DNA of 64,000 bases, from NCBI RefSeq assembly GCF_027924605.1, contig NZ_AP027042.1:3387524-3451523 (forward strand), in the 5' to 3' direction. The notes under the pieces are model-generated. The model made no database searches. It saw only the letters and a list, made by a program, of their open reading frames with translations, and was not told where the DNA came from. Shown in pieces: positions 44,325-53,751 of this stretch; positions within the stretch are counted from its first letter, which is position 1, and each line of letters opens with the position of its first letter. The DNA comes from Dyella sp. GSA-30. Its GTDB lineage: Bacteria; Pseudomonadota; Gammaproteobacteria; Xanthomonadales; Rhodanobacteraceae. Position numbers and translations under genes: made by a program.

Positions 44325-46130
44325 ATGAAAATAGAACGATGGTCGATGATGGCTCTCTTGCTGGGCTCCGTCGTTTGCGGAGTTTCGGCGCAGCCCGTCG
44401 ATGTATCGACGCGTTTGAAGGCGCTCGATGCATTGCTGGCAGAGCAGTGGGAGCACCAGCTGGAAGCCAATCCCGAGTCGGCTACGGTGCTTGGGGACCT
44501 TCGCTACAACAATAGATGGACGGATGCCTCGCTGGCGCATGTGCAGAGCGAGCGCAAAGTCACGGAAGACTTCCTCAAGCGTTTCGATGCCATCGATATC
44601 ACGGGCTTTCCGGATGAGTCGAAGCTTAGCCAGAAGCTGATGGTGCGTCAGCTCAAGGAGGATCTGCGCAGCGTCGATCTGAAGTTGTACGAAATGCCGC
44701 TGGATCAGATGAGTGGCGTGCAGGTTCAGCTACCCAGCCTTATAAGCTCGATGCCCTTCAACACGACCAGGCAGTACGAGGACTATCTTGCTCGCCTGAA
44801 GGCGATACCGGTTGTGTTTGAGCAGACCATCGAGACGGCACGACAAGGCCTGAAGGATGGCCTGATGCCTCCGAAGTTCGTGTTGGAAAAGGTGCTGACA
44901 CAGATCGATAGCATCGCCAAGCCCGCCGGCGAGGACAATACGTTCGCCGGCCCGTTGAAACAGTTTCCTGACAGCGTGTCGCCGCAGGATCGCAAGCGTC
45001 TGCATGACGCCATCATCGCGGCCATCGACAACGATGTGCGACCGGCATACTTAAAACTGGGCAAGTTCGTCGCGCAAGAGTACGCCCCGCATGGACGAAG
45101 CGAGCCCGGCATCTGGCAGCTGCCCCATGGGGATGTCATCTATCGTTTCCGCATCGAACAGCAGACGACAACGACGGCAAGTCCGGAGAGCATCTATCGA
45201 CTCGGTCTGGCGGAGGTTGCGCGTATCGAGGGGGACATGACGGTGATCGCCAGGTCCCTGGGTTATCAGGATCTGGCCAGTTTTAGAAATGCGCTCAAGA
45301 ACGATCCCAAGATGCATCCCCGTTCGCCCGAGGATCTACTCGATCGGTATCGCGTATACATTGCGGGCATGGAGCCGGCGCTGCCCAAGTGGTTCGATTT
45401 GCTGCCTGAAACGAAGCTCAAGGTCGTGCCGTTCGAGAGTTATCGCGAAAAGCAGTCGCCGCCTGCCTCGTATCAACAGGGGACGCCGGATGGTTCGCGG
45501 CCTGCGCAGCTCTATGTGAATACGGGTGACTTCACCCATCGCACGACGATGGAGATCGAATCCATTGCCTACCACGAGGGTATCCCAGGGCATCATCTGC
45601 AGTTCTCGATCGCGCAGACATTGCCGGGTTTGCCGCCGTTCCGCCAGCAGGTGGCCTATACCGCTTACATCGAGGGCTGGGCACTGTATGTCGAGGGCCT
45701 CGGCAAAGAGATGGGATTTTACAAAGACCCCTTGTCCGACTATGGCCGGCTCTCTGGCGAACTGCTGCGTGCCGACCGTCTGGTGGTGGATACCGGGGTG
45801 CACTACAAGCATTGGACACGTCAGCAAATGGTGGATTACCTCCACGCCCATTCCGGTCAGGACGAACCGGATATTCAGGCCGAGACGGATCGATACATCA
45901 CTTGGCCCGGTCAGGCACTCGCCTATAAGGTCGGCCAGTTGAAGATGGTCGAGTTGCGCGAGCGGGCGCGGAAATCGCTCGGCGATCGTTTCGATATTCG
46001 CTCGTTCCACGATCAGATTCTCGGTAGCGGTGCCTTGCCGCTGGATGTACTTGAAGAGCGCGTCGATGCCTGGATTGCGTTGGTGAAAAGCAGCGCAGCT
46101 GGGGCACATCCGGTGGGGCGGGCTTCGTAG
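44325..46130 (+). CDS. DUF885 family protein, exported metallopeptidase-like
   Basis: A 601-residue protein with signal peptide MKIERWSMMALLLGSVVCGVSA, cleaved before QPVD. It spans the DUF885 family from YNNRWTDAS to the C-terminal SFHDQILGSGALPLDVLEERVDAW. AYHEGIPGHHLQFSIAQ near residue 416 supplies an H-E-x-x-x-H-H arrangement, the presumed zinc site, and AYIEGWALYVEGLGKEMGFY a downstream Glu. Related proteins are predicted peptidases acting in the periplasm, without a defined substrate. The start at 44325 is chosen because the signal peptide begins there; the frame remains open upstream to 44253. Confidence 0.82.
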   Translation: MKIERWSMMALLLGSVVCGVSAQPVDVSTRLKALDALLAEQWEHQLEANPESATVLGDLRYNNRWTDASLAHVQSERKVTEDFLKRFDAIDITGFPDESKLSQKLMVRQLKEDLRSVDLKLYEMPLDQMSGVQVQLPSLISSMPFNTTRQYEDYLARLKAIPVVFEQTIETARQGLKDGLMPPKFVLEKVLTQIDSIAKPAGEDNTFAGPLKQFPDSVSPQDRKRLHDAIIAAIDNDVRPAYLKLGKFVAQEYAPHGRSEPGIWQLPHGDVIYRFRIEQQTTTTASPESIYRLGLAEVARIEGDMTVIARSLGYQDLASFRNALKNDPKMHPRSPEDLLDRYRVYIAGMEPALPKWFDLLPETKLKVVPFESYREKQSPPASYQQGTPDGSRPAQLYVNTGDFTHRTTMEIESIAYHEGIPGHHLQFSIAQTLPGLPPFRQQVAYTAYIEGWALYVEGLGKEMGFYKDPLSDYGRLSGELLRADRLVVDTGVHYKHWTRQQMVDYLHAHSGQDEPDIQAETDRYITWPGQALAYKVGQLKMVELRERARKSLGDRFDIRSFHDQILGSGALPLDVLEERVDAWIALVKSSAAGAHPVGRAS

Positions 46131-46167
46131 CACTGATCTATTGAAACCTCAAGAAACCCCTTCTATT

Positions 46168-46325
46168 CGTCATTCCGGCGCAGGCCGGAACCCAGTGGCT
46201 TTGTGATGGGTTGTCGCGAGCACATGCAAAGCCGGCTTTATCGCAACAACTGAAAACCGATGCCACTGGGTCCCGGCCTGCGCCGGGATGACGAGAATCA
46301 AAACTGAGGTTATTCGAGGCTCCCT
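46168..46325. repeat. Dispersed palindromic repeat, copy 3
   Basis: Outer arms CGTCATTCCGGCGCAGGCCGG at 46168 and CCGGCCTGCGCCGGGATGACG ending at 46293 pair almost perfectly; inner CCCAGTG/CACTGGG pair too. The interior and the right tail (GAATCA, ACTGAGGTTATTC, GGCTCCC) match copy 2 at 33611. It lies 40 bp past the DUF885 gene and 95 bp before the RND adaptor gene. Confidence 0.78.
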
Positions 46326-46420
46326 TCAGTCGTGACAAGTCGCGACGGAATCGTATGTCGTGTTTGAAGCCTCTCCTGCAACGATTGCCTTTTCCGCCAC
46401 AACGCCGAACGGTCATTTCT

Positions 46421-47539
46421 ATGCACTGGAAAAAGAGCATATACATCACCACCGCCCTGGCCGCGGTCATCATCGGCATCCGTTTCATGGGCGGCGACCG
46501 ATCGGCCAGCAAGGTGGCTCCTGCGGCGGACAATGGTGTACCCGTCAAGATCGCTGTCGCCACGCTCGACGACATCGATCTTTCATTGACCGTGGTCGCC
46601 CGTACGGAGGCCTGGTCGACAGTGAACGTTCGCGCCCGCGTCTCCGGCCAACTTGAATCGCTGGGATTTAAGCCGGGTGCGAAAGTACACAAGGGTGAGT
46701 TGCTGGCGCAGATCGATCCGTTGCCGTTCAAGGCACAGATCGACCAGGCGCGTGCGAATGTAGCCAGCGACCAGGCGAAGCTCGACAAAGCGCAGGCCGA
46801 TCTACAGCGTTACGCGCAGGTTCTGGCCAAGGGTTTCGTATCGCGTACCGACTACGATACCTACAAGGCGAACGTGGAGGTCAGCCATGCCAGCCTTCAA
46901 GGTAGTATCGCCGCGCTGGAGCTGGCTCGGCTTCAGCTGAGTTACGTGCATATCGTGGCGCCGTTCGATGGCGTTACCGGCCTGCCACAGGTATGGCCTG
47001 GCGCCCAGGTGAGCGCCAACGCGACCGACATCGTCGTTCTGAATCAGATCGAACCGATCCGGGTGACATTCAGCCTCCCCGAAGGGAGCCTGGATGCAGT
47101 CCGCCAAGCCCAGGCGCAAAGCAGTGTCCCCATACAGGCACAACTGCCCGGCGACGGGAGTGTGGCATTGCAAGGAACGTTGGATTTCATCGACAACACG
47201 GTAGATCCAACGACCGGCACGATCGTGCTCAAGGGCCGTTTCGAGAATGGCGATGACCGCCTCACTCCGGGCCAGTTCCTGCAGGTAAAGCTGCCCACCC
47301 GTCGACTCAATCATGTGGTGAGCGTGCCGGCATCCGCGCTGCAGAGCTCAGACAAGGGTGATTTTGTGTTTGTGGTGGGCGTCGACGGTAAAGCGCATCA
47401 ACGCTATCTGGCCGCCGGCCCGGGCAGTGCAGGGCGAATCATCGTCAACAAAGGCTTGCAGGCTGGCGAACGCGTGGTGACGGACGGTCAATTGCTATTG
47501 ACCGATGGTACTGCCGTGCACGCGTCGGGCGGCGTATGA
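46421..47539 (+). CDS. RND efflux periplasmic adaptor subunit (MdtA-like)
   Basis: A 372-residue membrane-fusion protein linking an inner-membrane RND pump to an outer-membrane channel. After an N-terminal anchor (ITTALAAVIIGIRFMGG) come the barrel-sandwich halves VNVRARVSGQLESLGFKPGAKV and LARLQLSYVHIVAPFDGVTGLP, separated by a coiled-coil hairpin (about residues 105-165, A/Q/D-rich heptads). The beta-barrel domain follows with GTLDFIDNTVDPTTGTIVLKGRF, then the membrane-proximal domain. The start at 46421 gives the anchor a normal position. The pump gene starts 10 nt after its stop. Confidence 0.87.
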   Translation: MHWKKSIYITTALAAVIIGIRFMGGDRSASKVAPAADNGVPVKIAVATLDDIDLSLTVVARTEAWSTVNVRARVSGQLESLGFKPGAKVHKGELLAQIDPLPFKAQIDQARANVASDQAKLDKAQADLQRYAQVLAKGFVSRTDYDTYKANVEVSHASLQGSIAALELARLQLSYVHIVAPFDGVTGLPQVWPGAQVSANATDIVVLNQIEPIRVTFSLPEGSLDAVRQAQAQSSVPIQAQLPGDGSVALQGTLDFIDNTVDPTTGTIVLKGRFENGDDRLTPGQFLQVKLPTRRLNHVVSVPASALQSSDKGDFVFVVGVDGKAHQRYLAAGPGSAGRIIVNKGLQAGERVVTDGQLLLTDGTAVHASGGV

Positions 47540-47549
47540 GATCGCACCT

Positions 47550-50500
47550 GTGAATCTATCGGAACTGTGCATTCGTCGCCCCGTTATGACGACGCTGCTG
47601 ATGGCGGTGCTGGTGATCTTCGGCATCGTTGCTTATCCCAGGTTGGCGGTAAGCGAGCTGCCGAACGTTGATTACCCCACCATTCGCATCAGTGCGAGCT
47701 TGCCGGGCGCAGCACCCGAGACCATGGCTTCGGCGGTAGCGACGCCGTTGGAATCGCAGCTCTCGACGATCAGTGGGGTGAGTTCGATGAACTCGTCCAG
47801 TTCATTGGGGACCTCGACCATTACGCTTACCTTCGAGCTGGGCCGCAATATCGACGCCGCCGCCCAGGACGTGCAGTCGGCGCTTTCCGCAGCGCAATTG
47901 CAGCTACCCAAGGACATGCCCGCGCCGCCGGTCTTTCGAAAGGTGAACCCCGCTGCCGCACCGGTGCTGCTCCTGGCCATGACCTCGTCCACGCTGCCGC
48001 CGGCACAATTGGATGAGTACGCGGAGACTCGATTGGCGCAGCGGCTGTCCACGATCGACGGCGTTGCCGAGGTGCACGTTTATGGCTCGGCCAAATACGC
48101 CGTGCGCATCAGTGTCGATCCCGACCGGTTGGCGCTTGCAGGTATTGGCCTTGACCAGGTGCAGAAGGCCGTTGCGGATGCCAATGTGAACCAGGCTACC
48201 GGGACGCTCTACGGTGACAGTCGGCAGTTTGTCGTGCGAAACGACGGCCAGCTTCTGCGCGCGGCGCCGTATAACGATGTCGTGGTGGCTTATCGCAACG
48301 GGGCGCCCGTGCGTCTGGGAGATATCGGCGAAGCCAGGGACAGCGTGCAGAACGACCAATTGGCGAGCTGGTATAACCACGATCGCTCGGTGCTGCTTGC
48401 CATCCAGCGCCAGCCGGGTGCCAATACCGTCGATATGATCGAGCATATCAAGGCAGTGCTTCCCGGCTTTATCGCAAGCCTGCCGCCGTCCGCGAAACTG
48501 TCCGTGCTTTACGATCGATCGCAAACCATTCGAGCTTCCGTAGCTGATGTGCAGTTCACGCTGCTGTTGGCCGGCATGCTCGTCGTGCTTGTGATCTACC
48601 TGTTTCTCGGTAACCTCTCGGCAACATTGATTGCCGCTGCCGTTTTGCCGATTTCCATCGCGGGCAGCATTGGTGCGATGTATGTACTTGACTACAGCCT
48701 GGACAACCTCACGCTGTTGGCACTGACGCTGGCCGTTGGTTTTGTAGTCGACGACACCATCGTGATGCTCGAAAACATCGTGCGTCATATCGAGGCCGGC
48801 TTGACACCGTATGACGCCTCCATCAAGGGTGCGCGCGATATTGGCTTTACGATATTTTCGATGACCTTGTCATTGATCGCGGTATTTATCCCGGTGATGT
48901 TCATGGAGGGGATTGTCGGACGCCTGTTTCACGAGTTTGCGGTAACCATCAGCGTAGCGATTCTGATCTCAGGTCTGGTCGCCATGACGCTGACCCCTAT
49001 GTTATGCAGCCGGTTCATCAGGGCGCATTCGCCGGAGCATGGTCACCGATGGATCGTGGCGTTCGATCGTGGTTTTGCCGCCATGCGGGAGGCATATATC
49101 CGCAGCTTGAACTGGTGCCTTGCGCGGCCACGATGGGTGCTGGGCATGTTTGCTTTGAGCCTGCTCTGTACGGCATGGTTGTTTTACGACGTTCCCAAGG
49201 ACTTCATCCCCGCCGGCGACAGCGGTCAGCTGCGTGTGGTGACGGAAGGCCCGCAGGATGTCTCCTTCGGCGGGATGGTGACACGCCAGCAGCAGCTGGC
49301 CGAGATCGCAGGCAACGATCCGAACATCGACGCCTATATGTCATCCATCGAAGCGGGAGGGTCGACGATCAACGATGGCGACATATTGTTGAGGTTGAAG
49401 CCGGCCAGCGAGCGCAAACTTACGCCGGAAGAGGTCATTCAGGAGCTGCGACCAAAGTTTGCCAAAGTGGTTGGCATGCGCGCTTACATCATCAATCCGC
49501 CGCTGATTCAAATCGGAGGCCTGCGTTCCAAGTCGCAATACCAGTACACGCTGCAATCGCTCGATCTCAACACGCTGTATGCGTGGTCCAGTAAAGTGAC
49601 GGCCGCCTTTGCGGCGTTGCCCGGTTTTCAGGATGTTGCCAACGACTTGAACCTCAACAGCGCGGCCGTAGCGGTCGAGGTGGACCGTTCCAAGCTGGGG
49701 CCGCTGGGCTTGACCATGGCGCAGGTACAGTCAGCCCTGGGGGCTTCGTTCGGGCAGAACCAGATATCCACCATTTACGGCACGGCCACCCAGTACTGGG
49801 TGGTGATGGAGGTCGAGCGCAAGCTGCAAAACGACCCGTCCGTACTGTCGAAGATCTACGTCACCTCAAACAATGGCAAGTTGATTCCATTGAGTACGTT
49901 GGCCAGCTTTGTGCGCAAGGCGCAGGTGCTTACGGTCAACCATCAAGGTGAATTGCCCGCGGTGACCGTTTCCTTCGGCCTGGCACCAGGCGTCAGCTTG
50001 AGCGATGCCGTGAAAGCCATTCACGGCGCGCTGGATCATATTGGCTTGCCCGCGAGCGTCGGCGGCAGTTTTCAGGGGACGGCCCAGGCGTTTCAGCAGT
50101 CTATGCAGGGTATGGGTTTGCTATTGCTGCTGGCCGTGCTGGTTATCTACGTGGTACTGGGCATTCTCTATGAGAACTTTATTCATCCGTTGACTATTCT
50201 CTCGGGCCTACCCGCGGCGGCGGTCGGCGCGTTGCTGACGCTTCTGCTGTTTCATAAGCCGCTCGACTTGTTCGGCTTTGTCGGTATCGTGATGTTGATC
50301 GGTATCGTGAAGAAGAATGCGATCATGATGATCGACTTCGCGCTGGTTCGTCAGCGCGAGGGAGGACTGTCATCGGCTGATGCGATTGTCGAAGCCTGCG
50401 CGGCGCGCTTCCGGCCCATCATGATGACAACGATGGCGGCGTTTGCCGGCACCTTGCCTATTGCAGTGGGCGCCGGTGCGGGGGCGGAATCGCGGAGGCC

Positions 50501-50660
50501 TTTGGGGTTGGCCGTAGTCGGCGGTCTGCTTGTCTCGCAGGTACTCACCTTGTATCTCACGCCGGTCATCCACCTGTATCTCGATCGCATACAGCAGCGT
50601 TTTCGTGCAGGCGCCTTACGTCGCGATGTCCCCCGTCCCGGTGTCTCCGCCCTCGAATAA
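47550..50660 (+). CDS. RND multidrug efflux pump, MdtB/MdtC-like
   Basis: A 1036-residue proton-driven pump of the AcrB/MdtBC superfamily. It starts with VNLSELCIRRPVMTTLLMAV (GTG start at 47550), has two six-helix halves each followed by a large periplasmic loop, and the TM4 segment LTLAVGFVVDDTIVMLENIVRH with the proton-relay Asp pair. It also has GARDIGFTIFSMTLSLIAVFIPV and, in the second half, GIVMLIGIVKKNAIMMIDFAL. It forms an operon with the adaptor. No outer-membrane factor gene lies in the window, so a TolC-like protein from elsewhere is probably used. Substrates are unknown. The stop lies within a strong hairpin. Confidence 0.9.
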   Translation: MNLSELCIRRPVMTTLLMAVLVIFGIVAYPRLAVSELPNVDYPTIRISASLPGAAPETMASAVATPLESQLSTISGVSSMNSSSSLGTSTITLTFELGRNIDAAAQDVQSALSAAQLQLPKDMPAPPVFRKVNPAAAPVLLLAMTSSTLPPAQLDEYAETRLAQRLSTIDGVAEVHVYGSAKYAVRISVDPDRLALAGIGLDQVQKAVADANVNQATGTLYGDSRQFVVRNDGQLLRAAPYNDVVVAYRNGAPVRLGDIGEARDSVQNDQLASWYNHDRSVLLAIQRQPGANTVDMIEHIKAVLPGFIASLPPSAKLSVLYDRSQTIRASVADVQFTLLLAGMLVVLVIYLFLGNLSATLIAAAVLPISIAGSIGAMYVLDYSLDNLTLLALTLAVGFVVDDTIVMLENIVRHIEAGLTPYDASIKGARDIGFTIFSMTLSLIAVFIPVMFMEGIVGRLFHEFAVTISVAILISGLVAMTLTPMLCSRFIRAHSPEHGHRWIVAFDRGFAAMREAYIRSLNWCLARPRWVLGMFALSLLCTAWLFYDVPKDFIPAGDSGQLRVVTEGPQDVSFGGMVTRQQQLAEIAGNDPNIDAYMSSIEAGGSTINDGDILLRLKPASERKLTPEEVIQELRPKFAKVVGMRAYIINPPLIQIGGLRSKSQYQYTLQSLDLNTLYAWSSKVTAAFAALPGFQDVANDLNLNSAAVAVEVDRSKLGPLGLTMAQVQSALGASFGQNQISTIYGTATQYWVVMEVERKLQNDPSVLSKIYVTSNNGKLIPLSTLASFVRKAQVLTVNHQGELPAVTVSFGLAPGVSLSDAVKAIHGALDHIGLPASVGGSFQGTAQAFQQSMQGMGLLLLLAVLVIYVVLGILYENFIHPLTILSGLPAAAVGALLTLLLFHKPLDLFGFVGIVMLIGIVKKNAIMMIDFALVRQREGGLSSADAIVEACAARFRPIMMTTMAAFAGTLPIAVGAGAGAESRRPLGLAVVGGLLVSQVLTLYLTPVIHLYLDRIQQRFRAGALRRDVPRPGVSALE

Positions 50661-50675
50661 TTGAGGGCGGAGACA
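50642..50675. terminator. Strong bidirectional hairpin between convergent genes
   Basis: TGTCTCCGCCCTC at 50642-50654 pairs fully with GAGGGCGGAGACA at 50663-50675 around loop GAATAATT. The 13-bp stem covers the stop of the pump gene and precedes the stop of the convergent GH76 gene by 10 bp. It lacks a T-run but is well placed to end both transcripts. Confidence 0.6.
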
Positions 50676-50684
50676 TCGATAGCG

Positions 50685-52592
50685 CTATTGGACGATATTT
50701 GCCGTGACGTGATAAACGCGCCCACCCCAACCATCGTTGGGGAAGGAGTCGGACACCTTTAGGTAAACCGGCTTCGCCCCATTCGTGGCGGCGCCAAGGT
50801 ACGGTGTCAGGTCGATGCTGCGGTCGGCTTTGTTCGAACCGTCGGTGACGGGCTGGTTCTCCTGCAGCACGGTCGTCCAGTGTGCGTTGTCGGTGCTGAC
50901 CTGCACCAGGAATTCGGCGTCGATGGTCAGGGTGACTTGCGCCGAGGTGGTGTCGGCGGGGAAGGGGAACCGATAGGTGAAGTGCGCATTGCCGTCGGCG
51001 AAACGGTTCTGCACACCGTTGCTTTGCGAGCCATCGGGATCGAACAGCCACGGAGTTTCGTTGACGGTCCCCGTATCGAAGTCGATCTTGTGCGCGACCA
51101 GCACGTCAGCCTGAGTAGTGAAATGCAGTCCTGCTGCCATCAGGTTCGCGGTGACCACGTGGTGTCCATCCGTCGCCAGGCTTGGCACGGCGACGCTCAG
51201 CGGAATGGTGTCGCTGACCGGCGTCGCGTTGCCGTGCGGCTGCAGGCGCACCAAGGTGGCTCGCGGTGAGACGCTCCATCCAGCGGGTGCATCGATGGAG
51301 GCGAGCGCTTGCAGCGGGAAGAATCCGGTGGCTGATACGCCGAGATCGATAGCGATCGTTGTGATGCCCGACGCGGCCGGCATGATCACCGGTTGCGCCG
51401 GCGACATGGTCGCGGCCAGCGACTCCAGCGGTGTCCTGGTGGGTATGTCGCCAATCAAGGCGCTGAGCGCGCTGGCCTGGGTGCGCCAGTCGAACACATT
51501 GGGGTGATCGTCGGTGGTGGCACCGGACCAGCGCGTGCCGAGTCGGCCGGCGGCGTCGCGATCGTTGCTCCAGATGCTCTCGGCTTGCTGATCGAGGAAC
51601 GCTGCGTACTGACGATCGTGAGTGGTATCGACAAGGTCGGTCCAGTAGCGCATGAAGATGCCCTTGAACTGCTTGCCGTTGTCGTCGCAGGTCTGGTCCG
51701 TGGCATCACAGGTTTCGGTCAGGACGCCATCGGTGACCAAGGCGCTCGAACTCATGGCGGCATCGGCCAATCGTTGCACGCTCGCCAGGATGTGCGGATC
51801 CCTGGTGGCACGCCACAATTCCAGGCCGGCGCCTATCGCCATGCCCTGGTTGTAGGTCCATACGTTCTGGCCGTTGTTGGTGCAGGTATCGGTGAGGCCG
51901 TCGTTGACCAGGCCGTTGGCGTTGATCATGCCGCTGCCCTGAAACCAGTCCCATGCGGTGCGCGAGCGAGCCAGCCACAGCGTGTCGCCAGGTATCCGGT
52001 TGTGCAGCTCGGCGGTGAGCCGGATCCACAAGCCGTTGGTGACGGCGTTCTTGTACGTGCGCTCGGCGTTCCACCAGACACCGCCGCCGCAGGTGCTGGT
52101 GTCCCAGTAGCCATTGACGTAGTTGGCGATGGTGACTGCCATCGCCAGGTACTTCGGGTCTCTGGTCAGGTCATAGGCCTGCAGCCAGGTCAGGCCCCAC
52201 CATTCGGTGTCGTCGATGGCCCGGCTGGTGAAGTTGCCCAGCAGAGGGTCGCCCGACAATACGCCGGCAGGAAACACGCCTTTGTCTTTTTCGAACGTGT
52301 TGTTCAACTGGGCGAGATAGCGGCGATCGCCAGTGCGTTGCATGTAGTCGCCAATGGTTTGCAGGGCGACGGCCGAGTTCCACCAGCTGGACGGAAACCA
52401 GGCCTTGTCCGGGGCGTAGGAACTCATCAATACGTCCGCTGCTACCCGGGCACGTGCGACGGCTGTCGGACCATCGATTCGTGAACTGGCTGCTTGATCG
52501 GCCGCTGCTGCAGGAAAGGCGGCAACCAGGGCCGCCAGGCTGGCTGCGGCCAGCAGTGTTTTCATTCGTATGCGTATTGCTTCGAGATTCAT
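50685..52592 (-). CDS. GH76 alpha-1,6-mannanase-like secreted hydrolase with C-terminal beta-sandwich domains
   Basis: A 635-residue exported enzyme. Signal peptide ends at about residue 31 (AAFPAAAA). The GH76 (alpha/alpha)6 domain spans about 40-370: FPSSWWNSAVALQTIGDYM, SRAIDDTEWWGLTWLQAYDLT with the catalytic Asp-Asp pair, GGGVWWNAERTYKNAVTNGLW, VWTYNQGMAIGAGLELWRAT, all characteristic. Two C-terminal beta-rich modules follow, a NEW3-like one (about 405-490) and a final carbohydrate-binding-like sandwich (about 500-635). GH76 enzymes cut alpha-1,6-mannan of yeast and fungal walls. GAGGAG lies upstream of the ATG at 52592. It stands alone on its strand. Confidence 0.85.
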   Translation of the reverse strand: MNLEAIRIRMKTLLAAASLAALVAAFPAAAADQAASSRIDGPTAVARARVAADVLMSSYAPDKAWFPSSWWNSAVALQTIGDYMQRTGDRRYLAQLNNTFEKDKGVFPAGVLSGDPLLGNFTSRAIDDTEWWGLTWLQAYDLTRDPKYLAMAVTIANYVNGYWDTSTCGGGVWWNAERTYKNAVTNGLWIRLTAELHNRIPGDTLWLARSRTAWDWFQGSGMINANGLVNDGLTDTCTNNGQNVWTYNQGMAIGAGLELWRATRDPHILASVQRLADAAMSSSALVTDGVLTETCDATDQTCDDNGKQFKGIFMRYWTDLVDTTHDRQYAAFLDQQAESIWSNDRDAAGRLGTRWSGATTDDHPNVFDWRTQASALSALIGDIPTRTPLESLAATMSPAQPVIMPAASGITTIAIDLGVSATGFFPLQALASIDAPAGWSVSPRATLVRLQPHGNATPVSDTIPLSVAVPSLATDGHHVVTANLMAAGLHFTTQADVLVAHKIDFDTGTVNETPWLFDPDGSQSNGVQNRFADGNAHFTYRFPFPADTTSAQVTLTIDAEFLVQVSTDNAHWTTVLQENQPVTDGSNKADRSIDLTPYLGAATNGAKPVYLKVSDSFPNDGWGGRVYHVTANIVQ

Positions 52593-53031
52593 GATCGGAA
52601 GCGCTCCTCACAGATACCCACGAAGGGGAGGGAGGTCATATCTCTCCCACTATTCCAAGACCGGACCGTGGGCGGTGATCCGGCTCGAAAACGTGCAGGC
52701 ATGGAGCCGTCTAGATGGCCATGTCTTGTCTAAATGCATCCGCAAACACGCCCAGCAGCACGCACTGCCGCGTGGCTTGTGCTCCCCTGCGGACCTGCGT
52801 GATTCCCGGGTTTAGATCGATCTAAATTAAATCTCAAAAAAAAGGCCAATGACCCGATGGACGCAATGTCCGAATGCTGAGCGATCAATGCCTGTGACCC
52901 ACTGTAACCCGCTTTTGCGGTGTGATGCTTGCTGCATCGCAGAAGGGCTCAATGAGAGTGGGAATAGGGAGGAGCTGTGTCGTGTGAGGTGCGTATACGT
53001 TTGCTTGAGTGACGCGTACTCGAAACGTCCA
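52593..53031. other. Intergenic region upstream of the GH76 gene
   Basis: A 439-bp spacer upstream of the GH76 start, ending at the TetR stop. It contains the palindrome listed at 52811-52826, an A-run at 52836-52843 and an A/T-rich patch around it, which suggests a regulated promoter for GH76. I see no convincing gene in it; short open frames here lack ribosome sites and family features. Confidence 0.4.
52811..52826. promoter_or_regulatory. Perfect 16-bp palindrome upstream of GH76, candidate operator
   Basis: TTTAGATCGATCTAAA is a perfect palindrome with a central CG, in an A/T-rich patch about 220 bp upstream of the GH76 start. Shape and size fit a dimeric repressor or activator site. No regulator in the window is clearly tied to it. 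Confidence 0.45.
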
Positions 53032-53670
53032 TTAAATATACGGTGTTCCTGCTAGCGCAACGTTGACGCCAGCGAAGCCGCGTTCCATCACACGCTCAAA
53101 CGCCAGCTTGGGTTTCCGGCCTTTACGAAAGTCGGCAAGCGCCTCGCCATACGCTACCACCAAGGTGCCCATGAGCATGGTCGCTGCAAGGCGTGCATCG
53201 GAATCCGGCGTCGGCCTTTCGACAGCGTCGGCAAGCATGTCAGCGAGATCGTCGGCGAGTGTTCCCTGCAGTTCGCGTGCGCGAATCGTAAGCGCCGGGC
53301 TTTGTGCGACCGTTCGCCAAAACTGGACCGGTCGCTCGGACATTCTGAAGAGTGGATGATCCTCTCTCAGCAACGTAAGCATCAGCGCCTCAAACGCATG
53401 CACCGGAGATTGCTTGCCACGTTCGGCCAGGGATCGCCGAACCAGATCGCGCAATTCGTCTTCGCGATCGAACACCAGGTCTTCCTTGCGAGGGAAGTAA
53501 TTGAACACCGTCTTTCGCGCTACCTCGGCTTCACGCGCGATGTCGTCAACCGAGACGTTTTCAAAGCCTCGTTCGACAAAAAGGTGAGTGGCGATGTTCG
53601 AGATACGTTGCCGGGTCTCCGCTTTCTTGCGGGAGCGGAGGCCGTCCTGGGGAGGGTCGCTGCGGGTCAT
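53032..53670 (-). CDS. TetR-family transcriptional regulator
   Basis: A 212-residue repressor. The N-terminal helix-turn-helix has RISNIATHLFVERGFENVSVDDIAREAEVARKTVFNYFPRKEDLVFDRE, the TetR_N pattern with the conserved F-x-N-Y-F-x-x-K-E. The C-terminal ligand domain is helical and typical of the branch with PVQFWRTVAQSPALTIRARE. It is divergent from the FAD monooxygenase gene, with a 15-bp palindrome between the two starts, so it most likely represses both itself and the monooxygenase until an aromatic or drug ligand binds. Confidence 0.88.
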   Translation of the reverse strand: MTRSDPPQDGLRSRKKAETRQRISNIATHLFVERGFENVSVDDIAREAEVARKTVFNYFPRKEDLVFDREDELRDLVRRSLAERGKQSPVHAFEALMLTLLREDHPLFRMSERPVQFWRTVAQSPALTIRARELQGTLADDLADMLADAVERPTPDSDARLAATMLMGTLVVAYGEALADFRKGRKPKLAFERVMERGFAGVNVALAGTPYI

Positions 53671-53680
53671 GGCATTTATT

Positions 53681-53695
53681 TTACACTGAGTGTAA
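53681..53695. promoter_or_regulatory. TetR operator between divergent genes
   Basis: TTACACTGAGTGTAA consists of 7-bp inverted arms around one central base, the usual form of TetR-family operators. It lies 10 bp upstream of the TetR start and about 56 bp upstream of the monooxygenase start, overlapping the A/T-rich promoter zone of both. Confidence 0.75.
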
Positions 53696-53751
53696 GATTT
53701 TCACTAGAGTGGCGATGACCCCAACGCCCGACCCATCGAGAAGACATCCCC

